Virus record (IMG/VR): IMGVR_UViG_3300035703_000274
Span: 1-33,888 of that record
DNA from: a virus
Length of the DNA stretch: 33,888 bases
Reading direction: 5' to 3' (one strand)
In this document: piece by piece, positions 18,972 through 29,000 of the stretch
How the letters are laid out: each line of letters opens with the position of its first letter
Position numbering within the stretch: the first letter of the stretch is position 1
The notes under the pieces: generated by a model
Database searches by the model: none
What the model was told of the DNA's origin: nothing
The model's input: the letters and a program-made list of their open reading frames with translations, nothing else
Program-made: the position numbers and the translations under genes

Positions 18972-19256
18972 TCACCAGTAGACGCCGACGTTCGTTGCCG
19001 TGGTTCCGGCTGCGACGATTGCCTTTGCCTGCACCTCGAGCGTCTGCCCGCCGACAATCGTCATGGTGACGTTGGTGCCGTCTCCACGGGTCAGCACAAT
19101 GTTTGCGGCAGTGCCAATTGCGGGGCCATTGCAGCTAATGCGTCGGCACAATCGGTTCTGTTTCTTTGGGTCACTGGCCATAATGTTGACGTCAGTCGCA
19201 ATGGCAGCGAAGTGCGCGAAGTCTGGCGAAGCGTACAGATACGGCGTGGCGCTCAT
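18972..19256 (-). CDS. Small beta-rich structural protein
   Basis: A 94-residue protein; its ATG overlaps the stop of the large ejection-type gene by four bases. It has the strands 'TAANIVLTRGDGTNVTMTIV', 'GQTLEVQAKAIVAAGTTATN' and a C-terminal 'VGVYW'. Proteins of this pattern (short, ending in a hydrophobic strand) occur repeatedly in phage structural regions as small decoration or tail components. A specific role is unknown. Confidence 0.65.
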   Translation of the reverse strand: MSATPYLYASPDFAHFAAIATDVNIMASDPKKQNRLCRRISCNGPAIGTAANIVLTRGDGTNVTMTIVGGQTLEVQAKAIVAAGTTATNVGVYW

Positions 19257-21913
19257 TTGGCCTCCGAGGTTAGCTCAGTCTCAGCAGAACCGCTACGGAA
19301 GGCAGCGGCCATGTCTGGTGCCTTTGCGCCACGTCGCGGCGCTGTAGAAGCTCCGGGTGCGCCCTTGCGCGCTTCTGGCGATTGCTGCGCGTACTGACCT
19401 TGCACGGCTTGCATCACCTCTGGCGTCATTGTCGGGTCGGTCGGAATGCCCATTACAATGCCGAGCTGCACACGGTCGGCATACTTTGGCCTGCGTCCTG
19501 ATGCCTCAAGCTTTGTGAGCTGCTCAAGCACCTGCGCTTGGATGTCGGCAAACGTCTCTGGGTACACAGTGCGAACGGCATCGACGGCCTCAGGTGTCAG
19601 CTTTCCTTTTGCCAAGTCGTCCAGAATGCTCGTTGGTGACTCAATGGCTTTGAGGCGCGCAAGCCAACCCTGCATCTCTTGGCGCGACGGCGGAAGCGGT
19701 GACGCAAACGGCGTCGGAGCTGCGAGGCCTTTGGGCATGTTGGCGTTGAGGTAGTCGATGGTTCGCAGTGCCGTGTTAATTGCAGCCTGTTGCGCCACCG
19801 GAGCTCGGTCTTGCATCCATGCTGTCTGCTTAACCAGCTCGGCGCGCACGGCATTAGACTGGCCGGCGAGGTCGCGCACGCGCTTGCTTCGCTCTTGGTA
19901 GCGTACGGCAGCTGCGCCAACGACTGGAGCGCGCTCGGCTGCGGCAATTGAGCCATCGCGCATCGCACGGGCCACGCGAGCCACGCCTTGACCGATGCGT
20001 CCGGCCTGGCCATTGGCGATGTTCTCGACAACCTGCGCACCGCGCATAACGAGGCGCGGCTTCATGAGCGGTGCAAACAGTGCGAGTGCTGGGTTACCGC
20101 TACCAATAGCAGCGCCGGCAACGACGCCCGCAAGTGAATCGCTTGAACCGCTAATCTGGTCCAGAAATGCCTTAGCCGTTACCGCCTCGGTTGAACGGTC
20201 AAGGTGTTGCAGGATACGAGCATTCACAGCGGCTTGATCTGCAAACGCCTGGCGCAAGTCTCCCAGGTTTTCAAAGTTGCCCAACTCCACTGCAGCCAGC
20301 TGCCATGCTTGCTCGTTTGCGATTTGCTCGCGAATTGCACGATCAGCAAAGTCAGTGCCAGGGCTTGCGGCGTTTAGCAAATTTGATTTTAGTTTCTTGG
20401 CGCTAGCAACGCGACCGGCGACCCATGGGTTTGTTGGGTCTACTCCGAACGCTTGTTTTTCGAACCACTCGGCCATCATTGCAGGATTGGCTCGAATGGC
20501 TCGAGTCATCGGAGCATTCATCTCGGCCTGCAACTCGGCAGCTCGCCCCCACAGCTGCGTGCTTTCGAGGCCTTGCCGAATCCGCTCGTACATCGGCTCG
20601 AGCACCTCTTGCATGACGCGATTGTCGGCGGCCGTTGGGCTTCTAAGATTTTCAAATCTAGACGTTGCGCGACCAACTGACCGCTTCATCTGCACATCGA
20701 GCACGCCATACAGGTCCTCGGCGCTGCGAGTGCCGCCTTGTGCAATGACTTCATCTGCGCGCCTGATTGCGTTTTCGAGCTCAAACTCAAGTCGGTCCAA
20801 ACCAGTTTGGCCAAACTGCAATGGCCCGGCTCGACGCGCCGCCTGCACCTCCTCAAGCGCCTGCACAAGCTGTGTCGTGGCAAAGTCTCGCTGTGCGACC
20901 ATTCGCTCGGCGTCGTCAGCCACGTTGCCGCGCACGAGTTCGATCTTAAGGTGACCGTCTCGAATTGCCTGCGAGGTAATCTGCTGGCCAGCGAACTTCC
21001 GGTCTAGGTCGTCTTGCAGCGATCCAACCTGCGCAACGCGTCGGCCAATCGGGTCAGGCTGTGCGCCCTGGATGACGTCATCAACGATGTTGTCGGCCTC
21101 GAGCGCAATGTCGCGCAACCTCGGCTCGGCCAATAGGTCAGCGTATTGCGCGTCAGCTTCGCTCAGGCCTGCGATGCGAGCGCGACCACGAAGCAAGGCT
21201 GACTCGATGCGCCGGCCAAGGTTTGTGCCCTCGAGCGCAGGTGGAATGGCCTGGGCCGCTCGATTGACAGCGCCGCCAAGCGCGCCGAGGCCAGCTCCTA
21301 TGCCAGCGCCAACGCCAGCCGACGTGAGGCCCGCAAGCGCAATCTGGCCGATGCGCTCGCCTGAAAGCTCATTGTCGATGGCGAGGCGCGTCGTCTCTTG
21401 CCCAATGCCCTGTAGCGCCGCCTCGGTAGCCCCCTGAGCCGCAAAGCGTGCCGCTGTGCCAGTGACACCAGCTGCGGCAGCGCCGAGGCGTGCGCCAACG
21501 CTAGCCGCCGCAGCTTGACCAGCTCGAGCTGCAAGGCCAGCAGGCGTAGCCGCTGCAACGCGAGCAGCGACGCCAGTGCCACCGGTAAGCAAGGCCGGCG
21601 CAATCATGCCGCCGACCTCGCCAATCGTGCGAGCCGCTTGCAGCTCAGGCAAGCTTCGGTATGCCTTGATCGCCTCCTCTGCGCCGAGCTGCTTTAGCGC
21701 GAGGTCTGATAGGCCAAACGTCGCGCCTGACAGCACACCCGTAGTGGCCGCTCCGAGCTGCCCAGACAGGCCACCGTACTCTTCACGCGTCTTTTCAAGC
21801 GCAAGGTCCTCAGGCGTCGCAACGCGATAGCCGAGTCGTACAGCTGACCCGACCTCGGCCTCAGGAACGACCCCTAGTTCACCCTGCGGGCTGTAGACTT
21901 TGACGTCGGCCAT
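19253..21913 (-). CDS. Large internal virion (ejection) protein
   Basis: An 886-residue protein. It opens with 'VKVYSPQGELGVVPEAEVGS', a short strand-loop segment, then long stretches rich in Ala and Gly (roughly 50-230) with small hydrophobic patches, followed by extensive helices to the end. This matches the ejection or internal core proteins of short-tailed phages (T7 gp16 class in size and place, though no muramidase motif was seen), which leave the capsid to form a channel for DNA entry. A second Gly/Ala hydrophobic stretch ('SLAGVVAGAAIGSGNPALAL') may insert in a membrane. Confidence 0.7.
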   Translation of the reverse strand: MADVKVYSPQGELGVVPEAEVGSAVRLGYRVATPEDLALEKTREEYGGLSGQLGAATTGVLSGATFGLSDLALKQLGAEEAIKAYRSLPELQAARTIGEVGGMIAPALLTGGTGVAARVAAATPAGLAARAGQAAAASVGARLGAAAAGVTGTAARFAAQGATEAALQGIGQETTRLAIDNELSGERIGQIALAGLTSAGVGAGIGAGLGALGGAVNRAAQAIPPALEGTNLGRRIESALLRGRARIAGLSEADAQYADLLAEPRLRDIALEADNIVDDVIQGAQPDPIGRRVAQVGSLQDDLDRKFAGQQITSQAIRDGHLKIELVRGNVADDAERMVAQRDFATTQLVQALEEVQAARRAGPLQFGQTGLDRLEFELENAIRRADEVIAQGGTRSAEDLYGVLDVQMKRSVGRATSRFENLRSPTAADNRVMQEVLEPMYERIRQGLESTQLWGRAAELQAEMNAPMTRAIRANPAMMAEWFEKQAFGVDPTNPWVAGRVASAKKLKSNLLNAASPGTDFADRAIREQIANEQAWQLAAVELGNFENLGDLRQAFADQAAVNARILQHLDRSTEAVTAKAFLDQISGSSDSLAGVVAGAAIGSGNPALALFAPLMKPRLVMRGAQVVENIANGQAGRIGQGVARVARAMRDGSIAAAERAPVVGAAAVRYQERSKRVRDLAGQSNAVRAELVKQTAWMQDRAPVAQQAAINTALRTIDYLNANMPKGLAAPTPFASPLPPSRQEMQGWLARLKAIESPTSILDDLAKGKLTPEAVDAVRTVYPETFADIQAQVLEQLTKLEASGRRPKYADRVQLGIVMGIPTDPTMTPEVMQAVQGQYAQQSPEARKGAPGASTAPRRGAKAPDMAAAFRSGSAETELTSEAK

Positions 21914-23706
21914 TACTTCACCGGCCGAAAGTTAACTGGCATCGGCTGGTCTGGATATAGCACCATGCGTTGGCGTGGTCCGTATGGCGTCTCAACGGTT
22001 TCCACCTGCACGCGCTTTGCCCCAACGCTTTGACGATACGCCTCGACGTTGCCTTGTGCGGTGCGCTGCAACGTGCGAAGCACCTGCGCCTCGCCGGTGT
22101 CAATCAAGGCCGCTGGCTTTGGCAGAATTGCGGCAGCGCGCTGCTCGTCTTGCTCGGTCGTCCTGCCACCTGCCTGCGAACGCGCAAGCTGCGATGCGGC
22201 CGTTGCATGGAGCGCATCAATATCCCGGCTCGTTGCAGTCTTGCCTCCGGGCAAATAGCCACTGCGAGCCGCCGACAGCATCGAATCCACTGTGTTTGCA
22301 AAGTCGGTAGCTGCCGCCTGTCGCGTTGCCAATTCATCGGCTGCCTTAGTCGTTGGCGCTAGAAATTGCTCTTGACCACGCTGGCCAAGCTGCACGATGC
22401 GCTCCTCTGGCTGCTTGCCGAGGCCAGCGCCGCCGCCTGCTTCCATCTCGAGCTTCTCGGTTTCAGCCTGCATCTTGCGAAGGCCAAGCTCCTCCTTTAT
22501 CGCAGCGATGCGCGCCTTGCGCTCACGGTCCTGCATAGCCGCTGGCGACGCTGCCGCAGCTCGACGCCGCGCTTCCTCTTGTCGTCGCGCGAAGTCGTTG
22601 AAGTGAAGGCCCAAGATTTGATTGTCGGTCGCATCGCTCATGGCCTTCAGTTGCACGGCCAATTCGCGACCTCGAAGCCTAATGTTTTCGGTGCGTCCCT
22701 CAGCTGCCAGACGTGCAGCCGCATCGCTGGCCTTCTCGAGCTGCCTCGACTTGGCAAACAAGAACGCCTGCTGGTCATCACCCAGCTTTTGCCGCGCCAT
22801 GCCATACAGCGATTGCGACTCAGCAAGCGCGCCTCGCTTTGTCGCGAGGTTCGCCTTCTGCGCCTCAATGTCCCTGTCAATGGCTGCGTCTAGCTGCTGC
22901 AGCGCAGTGTTTTGCAAGCGTCCACCGCTCCAGCCTGAGGCAAAGCCACCGATGCCAACGCTGATAAGCGACAGGACCTTGGCCCACGTTGGTTGGCTCG
23001 CGAAGTAATTTTGCGGGTCAATCTTTGTTGCCGCAATCTCGGTGCGAAGGCCATCCATCTCTTTGCGACGGCCAACCAGCTCGGCTTCCATCTCGCGTCG
23101 CTGCTCGGCAAACGTTGCCTCGTCTTGCTCAATGCGCGACACGGCCTCCTCCTGGGCCTTCATCGCGCGTTCCGATAGGTCGGCCTCCATAGCCATGCGC
23201 TCTTGTCCAATCGCGCCAATGGCCTGCTCAGCGCGCTGCGGAATGCGCATGCCAGCCTCGGCAATGCCGAGGCCAGTCTGCTGCGACTCGCGATAGAGGC
23301 CGAGTGCGCGCTGCTTCTGCTGTGGCGTCAGCGCCGACGCTTCCACGCGCTGCTCGTAGTCATCGGGAAACAGCGTCCCAAACTTTGGCTGAAGCTCGGC
23401 GGGCAACCCAACCTCGCGAGCCCTAGCAATGCGCATGGCCGCAGCTGGCACAGCCGCTGGCGCAGGCGTCTGCATCGGAGCAGGCTGCGACGTAGCCGGC
23501 GCAACAAGCTCCATGCGAGGCTCGAATGCAATTTGCTCACGCATGAGGCCGAAACGGTCTGGCGCTGGCGCAAGTGACGGCGGGACGCCAAACGACATGC
23601 CCTCACCTGGCACCTGCGCAATGGGCTGCGACGCAGTGAACCCCTGACCCGACACCGACGACGGGTCCAATTGCAGCGGCAGAGTGGTCAGCGGTCCGTT
23701 TGCCAT
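21913..23706 (-). CDS. Coiled-coil internal virion protein
   Basis: About 597 residues; the ATG at 23706 was preferred over a GTG two codons earlier (23712), which would give a GTGA overlap with the previous gene. After a loose Pro/Gln-rich N-terminus come long heptad-like helices (EEAVSRIEQDEATFAEQRRE; RKMQAETEKLEMEAGG), Ala-, Gln- and Arg-rich. One short hydrophobic segment (VLSLISVGIGGFASGW) could cross or touch a membrane. Composition and place fit an ejection or core protein of a short-tailed phage; no enzyme motif is visible. Confidence 0.68.
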   Translation of the reverse strand: MANGPLTTLPLQLDPSSVSGQGFTASQPIAQVPGEGMSFGVPPSLAPAPDRFGLMREQIAFEPRMELVAPATSQPAPMQTPAPAAVPAAAMRIARAREVGLPAELQPKFGTLFPDDYEQRVEASALTPQQKQRALGLYRESQQTGLGIAEAGMRIPQRAEQAIGAIGQERMAMEADLSERAMKAQEEAVSRIEQDEATFAEQRREMEAELVGRRKEMDGLRTEIAATKIDPQNYFASQPTWAKVLSLISVGIGGFASGWSGGRLQNTALQQLDAAIDRDIEAQKANLATKRGALAESQSLYGMARQKLGDDQQAFLFAKSRQLEKASDAAARLAAEGRTENIRLRGRELAVQLKAMSDATDNQILGLHFNDFARRQEEARRRAAAASPAAMQDRERKARIAAIKEELGLRKMQAETEKLEMEAGGGAGLGKQPEERIVQLGQRGQEQFLAPTTKAADELATRQAAATDFANTVDSMLSAARSGYLPGGKTATSRDIDALHATAASQLARSQAGGRTTEQDEQRAAAILPKPAALIDTGEAQVLRTLQRTAQGNVEAYRQSVGAKRVQVETVETPYGPRQRMVLYPDQPMPVNFRPVK

Positions 23707-23708
23707 CG

Positions 23709-24773
23709 TCACTTCTCCTCGAGCTTACTCACGCGCTCGTTCAGCCTGCCAATCTGCGCAGCGTTGAGGCCACCGAGTTGACCCACGTCCACCATCTTTC
23801 CTTGAGGAGTGCTGCGCACGGTCGCAGCGCCAAGTGGCGTGCGCTCCAAGTCCTGCGCCATGACTCCCGCTCGACGTCCAGCGGGTCCAGCTCCAGGCAG
23901 ATACTCAAACGTGTACGGCCGCTGTGCATTCATCGACGCGTCGAGCGCACGGTCGAAGCGCACCGGCTTCACCTGTCGGTCTGCGTCGGTGTACTGCGAC
24001 ATATCCACCTGGCCTCGCTCAAGCTTGGCCAAAAACTCTTGGCCAGCCGACCCAAGCGCCGCACCAATGTCCTGCGCGCGCATATCGGCCGTCTGGCGAG
24101 CGTTTGCGGACTCGGCGCCATCAACTACCCGCTGATACTCAGCGTCTCGCCTGCGGCGCATCATGGCCTCGTATGGGGTCATCCCATCGGGAGCCGACTG
24201 CAATACGGAACGAGCTGCCGCAAGTCCTCGCTCTGCTTGCTCCTGCTCGGGCGTAAGCGCCGCAGGTCGAGCGCCAGTAACGCGCATCGTAGGCATCACC
24301 ATGTCATCGCCATCGGGCGCCGATGCAAGCACCTGGCGAGCTCGAGCAAGGCCAGCCTCAACCTCTGGGCTTGCCTGAAGCTGAGACGCCATCGCATCGC
24401 GTCGCGCTCGAGCGCGCATCGTCTCAGGCCCGACGATACCGTCAACGGTGACACCGAGGGCGCGCTGCTCTGCCATGATGGCCTCGCGTTGCGACATGGG
24501 ACGAGGCGCTGCCATCGGTGCCGCTACCGGCTCTGGTGCCTGGCGAGCGGCAAGCATACCGAGCTCAGGGCGCTGCGACGCTTCGCGCTGCATCAGCGCA
24601 TCTTCAGCTGCGGCGAAGTCGATGTCGGCGGCCTCGGACATGAGGCGCCGCTCAAGCTCAACGCCTGGGTCATTGTAGACCGTCATCATGCGCGGATTGT
24701 ATGGATCACCATACTCGCCGCTCTGCTGACCCATGCCGCCAAGGTTTCCGTAGATAAGTTCTTCTCGTGCCAT
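23709..24773 (-). CDS. Virion protein with PG-binding-like motif and S74-like C-terminus
   Basis: About 354 residues (ATG at 24773; GTG at 24779 possible). Residue numbers here count from the GTG. Residues 105-125 read 'EQRALGVTVDGIVGPETMRA', like the second half of PG_binding_1. Two near-repeats follow: 'ARQVLASAPDG' (147-157) and 'ARSVLQSAPDG' (189-199). The C-terminus (about 264-356) resembles the intramolecular-chaperone domain of peptidase S74 proteins: 'RPYTFEYLPG' (287-296), 'AGVMAQDLERTPLGAATV' (304-321), 'LNAAQIGRLNERVSKLEE'. The usual Ser-Asp cleavage pair is not seen; 'YTDADRQVK' lies where it would be. Probably an internal or tail protein that contacts the cell wall. Confidence 0.68.
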   Translation of the reverse strand: MAREELIYGNLGGMGQQSGEYGDPYNPRMMTVYNDPGVELERRLMSEAADIDFAAAEDALMQREASQRPELGMLAARQAPEPVAAPMAAPRPMSQREAIMAEQRALGVTVDGIVGPETMRARARRDAMASQLQASPEVEAGLARARQVLASAPDGDDMVMPTMRVTGARPAALTPEQEQAERGLAAARSVLQSAPDGMTPYEAMMRRRRDAEYQRVVDGAESANARQTADMRAQDIGAALGSAGQEFLAKLERGQVDMSQYTDADRQVKPVRFDRALDASMNAQRPYTFEYLPGAGPAGRRAGVMAQDLERTPLGAATVRSTPQGKMVDVGQLGGLNAAQIGRLNERVSKLEEK

Positions 24774-24775
24774 GG

Positions 24776-25396
24776 TCACTTCTTTCCGTAGCTGCCAAGG
24801 GTGCCCATCATTGCATCGAGGTCGCGTCCAGCGGGTCGAATGCCTCGCTTCATGCGCCGATCGCTGACAACGGCCTGTCCGATGGCGCCAGCGGCCTGAA
24901 GCACGCCGCCGATGATACCGGCTTCTTCTTGGCGCTGTTGCGCTTCCATCTGTGCCTGCATAGCCGCTTCGGCCATGCGCTTGTTTAGGTCCTGCTGCAT
25001 TCGCTCGCTTTGCAGGCCCATGCCCTGAACGTCAAACTGCGAACGCTGACGGTAGAGGTCGAGAAGCGCGGCACGGCGCGCTGCCTCTTCTTGCGCTCTA
25101 AGCTGCTGCGCCATGCCGAGTCCTGCGCTCTGCATCTCGGCACCAGCCTGCGTCGCTGCTCGAGCGGCAAGCGGCGAGAATCCGCGACGCGAGGCCTGGG
25201 CCTGTGCCTGCTCTTGCTGTTGCTGAAGGCCCTCCCACATCTGTCCCTCGGCGCCCTGCATTGAGCGCGCGCCAGAATACGCAGGCGGCTGCACCATGCC
25301 GATCGCTTGCTGGAATGACTGTCCGTATGCCTTCTGCAACTCGAGTTGCTCACTTAAGGCCTTCGGCAATCCAGTCTTTGGGTCGATGCCAAACAT
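24776..25396 (-). CDS. Internal virion protein ending in truncated S74-like motif
   Basis: A 206-residue protein, Gln-, Ala- and Met-rich and largely helical, with a hydrophobic Gly/Ala segment 'GIIGGVLQAAGAIGQAVV' (160-177). Directly after this comes 'SDRRMKRGIRPAGRDLD' (178-194), matching the entry of peptidase S74 chaperone domains (SD.R.K..I.p...l), but the protein stops 12 residues later. The rest of the domain is absent here, while the next gene carries an S74-like C-terminus. Layout (helices, then membrane-like patch) fits a gp14-type ejection protein. Confidence 0.68.
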   Translation of the reverse strand: MFGIDPKTGLPKALSEQLELQKAYGQSFQQAIGMVQPPAYSGARSMQGAEGQMWEGLQQQQEQAQAQASRRGFSPLAARAATQAGAEMQSAGLGMAQQLRAQEEAARRAALLDLYRQRSQFDVQGMGLQSERMQQDLNKRMAEAAMQAQMEAQQRQEEAGIIGGVLQAAGAIGQAVVSDRRMKRGIRPAGRDLDAMMGTLGSYGKK

Positions 25397-25403
25397 TGAT
25401 ACC

Positions 25404-26009
25404 TCACTTTAGGTTGCCGTATGGCGACGCAGGTGCAGAGGGTTGCGATGCCTGAGACGCGCCGATGGCTTGGCCGCCAACGGCAGCGCCGGCACTCAGC
25501 ACACCCTGCATGATGGCGATGTTTCGAGCGCGCTCGGCGGCATCGGCCTCCATGCCAGCACCCATGAGCCTTTGCTCGGCCTGCTGCATCATGGCTCGAC
25601 GTCGAAGCTCCTCAGCTTCAAGCGCCTGGCCATAACCGAGCTGTCGCATCTGCGCCGCAAGCGCAGCCTCGCGAGCGCCCTGCATCTCTTGAGCTCGACC
25701 AGCGGCAGCGCGCTGCGTTAGTTCGCCGACCTGCTGCGCGCCACCGAACATGGCCTGTCGTGCCGCAAGCGGGCCAGCGACAGCCGCTCCGGCCTGCTGC
25801 GCCGCAGCCTGGCCAACGCCTAAACGCTGCGCTGCAAGCGATTGCGACGTCTCGCCAGTGCGCATGCCCTCGACAAGCGCCTGCGCCAGCGGCAACTCCT
25901 CTGCGTAACGTTGCATCGCACGTTGGCGGTACGCGCGCTCGTATTCGTCGCCATAGACGCCGCCGATCTGTTCGCGAGCACGTTGCCGGTATTCTGCGAG
26001 GTCTGCCAT
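25404..26009 (-). CDS. Internal virion protein, probable paralogue of the next gene
   Basis: A 201-residue protein rich in Ala, Gln, Arg and Met, with helices such as 'YRQRAREQIGGVYGDEYERA' and 'LEAEELRRRAMMQQAEQRLM', then 'ARNIAIMQGVLSAGAAVGGQ', which parallels 'AGIIGGVLQAAGAIGQAVV' in the following gene. The C-terminus is loose (SQPSAPASPYGNLK) and has no S74-like end. It probably belongs to the ejection apparatus. Its end lies eight bases before the next start. Confidence 0.65.
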   Translation of the reverse strand: MADLAEYRQRAREQIGGVYGDEYERAYRQRAMQRYAEELPLAQALVEGMRTGETSQSLAAQRLGVGQAAAQQAGAAVAGPLAARQAMFGGAQQVGELTQRAAAGRAQEMQGAREAALAAQMRQLGYGQALEAEELRRRAMMQQAEQRLMGAGMEADAAERARNIAIMQGVLSAGAAVGGQAIGASQASQPSAPASPYGNLK

Positions 26010-26010
26010 G

Positions 26011-29000
26011 TTAATTCCTCTGCTGCGTGCCTGGCTTGTACAAGCCCGTCTTGCCGCTCAATTCTACCGTGAAACCTGCGCATTCGTAACCCTGACCGGT
26101 TACCGTCGTCCCGGCTGCGGCATCGCTGATGGCAAGTTTAAATGCCGTACACTTCTGCTGTTTGACGTGAGCTTCTACCAGCTCGTTCAGCTTTTGGTTC
26201 GCGATTGTTGCAGCGGTCCAAGTGTATTGCTGGGAGTTCGATGCGCTGAAGTCCTGATAGAGCTCCACCGTCAGGTCATGCGGGTCGTTGCTCTTGCATA
26301 GCGCCGCAATCTTGCGAATGCGCTGCCAGCCGCTCTGGTTTGCGGCCTGTAGCCAGCCCGTTTCGATGCTCATCGGCACGAACAGGTTGCCATCGTCGAG
26401 GTACGATGTGGACGACTCCTCAAAGACGCGGCCGTCGGAATCGAGGACGTAATAGACGCCTTGATGAAGCGCGGCGCCAACGATGTCGAGCGGCTCAGGC
26501 CCAAAGTCCGTGTTTCGCCTCGGCGTCCATTGCAACCACGCAAGCTGGTCAAAGTCGTAGACGAGAATGGTTGCCTTCAGCAGCGTAGTGCGCAGCGTGA
26601 ACCGCACATGATTCTGTGCTGGAACCAACACCGCGCTCGTGACCTCGGTGTAGATATCCGTGATGTCGCGAACAGGCGCGCCGATGTACTTAAGTTGGAG
26701 GTCACGGCCGAGCAGAAACATGCCGCTCGGTGCCTGGAAAAACACGCCAACAGGACTTGACACGACCGAGCGCGCATCGACGCAGCCAGTGTCGCTAGCG
26801 ATGAGTTGCAAACCTGAGAAGTCGTTGCCTCGTCCGCCGTCATCTGGACCGTTGCCTGCGATTGCGTAGATGTTTGACGAGGTGAACACGATCACCTTGT
26901 CGTCCATCTCGCAAAGGCCCGTCACGTTCTCGCCGCCTGGCAGCATGAACGCGAATGCGTCGTTGAACTCAGGCGCCAGTGCGTATTCGTTGGCCGTGCT
27001 TGGGTCGTACGGCTTTGAATACATCACTCGGTCACGCCGAAAGAACCCGGCAAGCCAGACGCGCTTCGATGTCGTCGTGACGAACGCCGCTCCGTCTGGA
27101 CCTGCGGCCTCAAGTTCGGCGCCGCCTTGCGTGTACAACACATCAAAGCTATCGCCTCGGTCGACAATAACCGGAATGCAGTTGGTGTTGCCTTGCGTAT
27201 CGAGCGCCAAGTGCGACGGCTCGGTGCAGCGACGGAATACGCCGTCAGTGCCGGCGCGATACAGCGCGACATTGAACCGCCGTTTGCCGTATCGCTGAGT
27301 CAACCCGAGAGACGCGACGTAGACGCTAACTGCGTTTGCGCCGCCACCACCACCAAACGTCACTTCTCTTGGCGGCCCAGGAAGCGAACGGACTAAAGTA
27401 CCCTTCTCGTCATACGCTTCGAAGACCGGGATGTAGGTATACGTGCCCGCCGGCAACGTACCGGACCCATGCGCAGTTGGCTCAAGGTGCACGATAAACG
27501 GCGCCGAGCACCATCCTAGGTCCTCGGTCACCGCAGACGCGTACCACGAGCATGTGCCGCCTCCGAGGCTTGCCGTGCCTCTGGTCGTTTGCGCCTGAGT
27601 GACTTTGCCAGCGTAGTCGACCTCAATCTCCTCGGCGCCGAGCAACGTATCGTCCCACTCTTCGCCAACGCTGGAAAGGATGCGCGACGTCGAGTAACGA
27701 TTCAACGTGCCGAATGCCTGCGAGGTGTTGACCGAGCCCCATACTTGTCCAAATGGCTGCGTGTATGGCGCGTTTGATCCAAAGTCGAAGCGGGCCATCA
27801 GCTTTGGCTTACGGTAGATGCTCAAAACCGCGTTTTCGGTGTCGCCAAACGCAAGATCAAGGATGCCCTCCGATGCGTACCCATCGTAGACGCGAGACGG
27901 CGTGATTGTGTTTTCGTGACGAGTGCGCACGGGAGCATAGCAACGGCCGTCGCGGTACCACGGTTTGGCCACTAGCTCGGTGTTCGGCTGGTACTGAATG
28001 AACGAGCCAGGCGTCGCAGCGCCAGCGGTCGTAAAGCTGCACGAGCCAAGCCGCCGGAACGGCAAGTACGCGCCAAGAATCAGCGGACCAGTGCCGTCCT
28101 CGCGACCTTCTGTCCAAACACACGTTACGCGCAACGTGTTCGCGCTGTCATAGCCCTCGACGACTGAAAGGTTAAAGTACGACTCGCCGTCGATGTTTGC
28201 GAGTGTCGCTGGGTCAACAAGTGTTGGCCCCCACAGCGTGGCCAACGTCGTTGCGTTGAGTTGGATTAGGAACAGACCTTCAACATTGCCAGCAGTAACC
28301 GCGACGCCGAGAACATAAAGCGCGCCGCTGAAGTTGCCTTGGTGCAGCGTACACATTCGCCAATAGGCATATCCCGCAGGTGGAGCGATGTTGACCGACG
28401 CCTGCGAAGCGCCGTCGAGCCTGCGATTGACGTGGATTTGCGTGCTGGTCGAAATGACGCTGACATCTCGGATGTAGCAGTACGCCCACTGGCCAGAATG
28501 CACGCCAGCCGTGAGCGGCGTCGCGTCAAAATAGCGCGTGTTATTAGCTACGCTAGACGGGTAGTAAAGGTCCGTATGCTGAAATGAGAATACGGGCGTC
28601 TGAAACGGCGTCGTTGTTCCCCAGCGGTAGAACTTGAGCGTCCCATACGTTGGCGACCTGGGACCTTGATGCGCAATGAACAGCGCAGCATTGCCAGGGT
28701 TTTCGCTGTTAACAACGCGCGCGCCCGTGAAGTCTGCGTTGTTGAAGCTGCCTCCGGTCACCGTGCCGATGACGTATTTATTGATCATCACCTCGCCAGC
28801 CGCCGTTTCGACTGAAAAGGTCATTGACTGAGTGCCAGCGGTCGTAGTGTTGTCGACGTTCGCGAGCGACTGAACGTGGCCGACGAAGTTGCCAACCTGC
28901 GCAACGTCGGTATTCCAAACGCATCGGCTATCGGCCAGCAGCGTCCGCTGTTTTCCCGTAAACGGCGACAGCTCGCCACGCGTAAGCCATCCAGCCGCAA

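Noticed and set aside
19253-21913. Muramidase or transglycosylase domain in the large ejection protein
   Set aside because: No convincing catalytic Glu motif was found; the sequence is helical and Ala/Gly-rich throughout.
23700-24791. Long plus-strand open frame of 363 codons opposite a virion gene
   Set aside because: It mirrors the minus-strand gene almost exactly. Its product is rich in Arg, His, Leu and Ser, typical of antisense frames in GC-rich DNA, and it has no ribosome site or recognisable motif.
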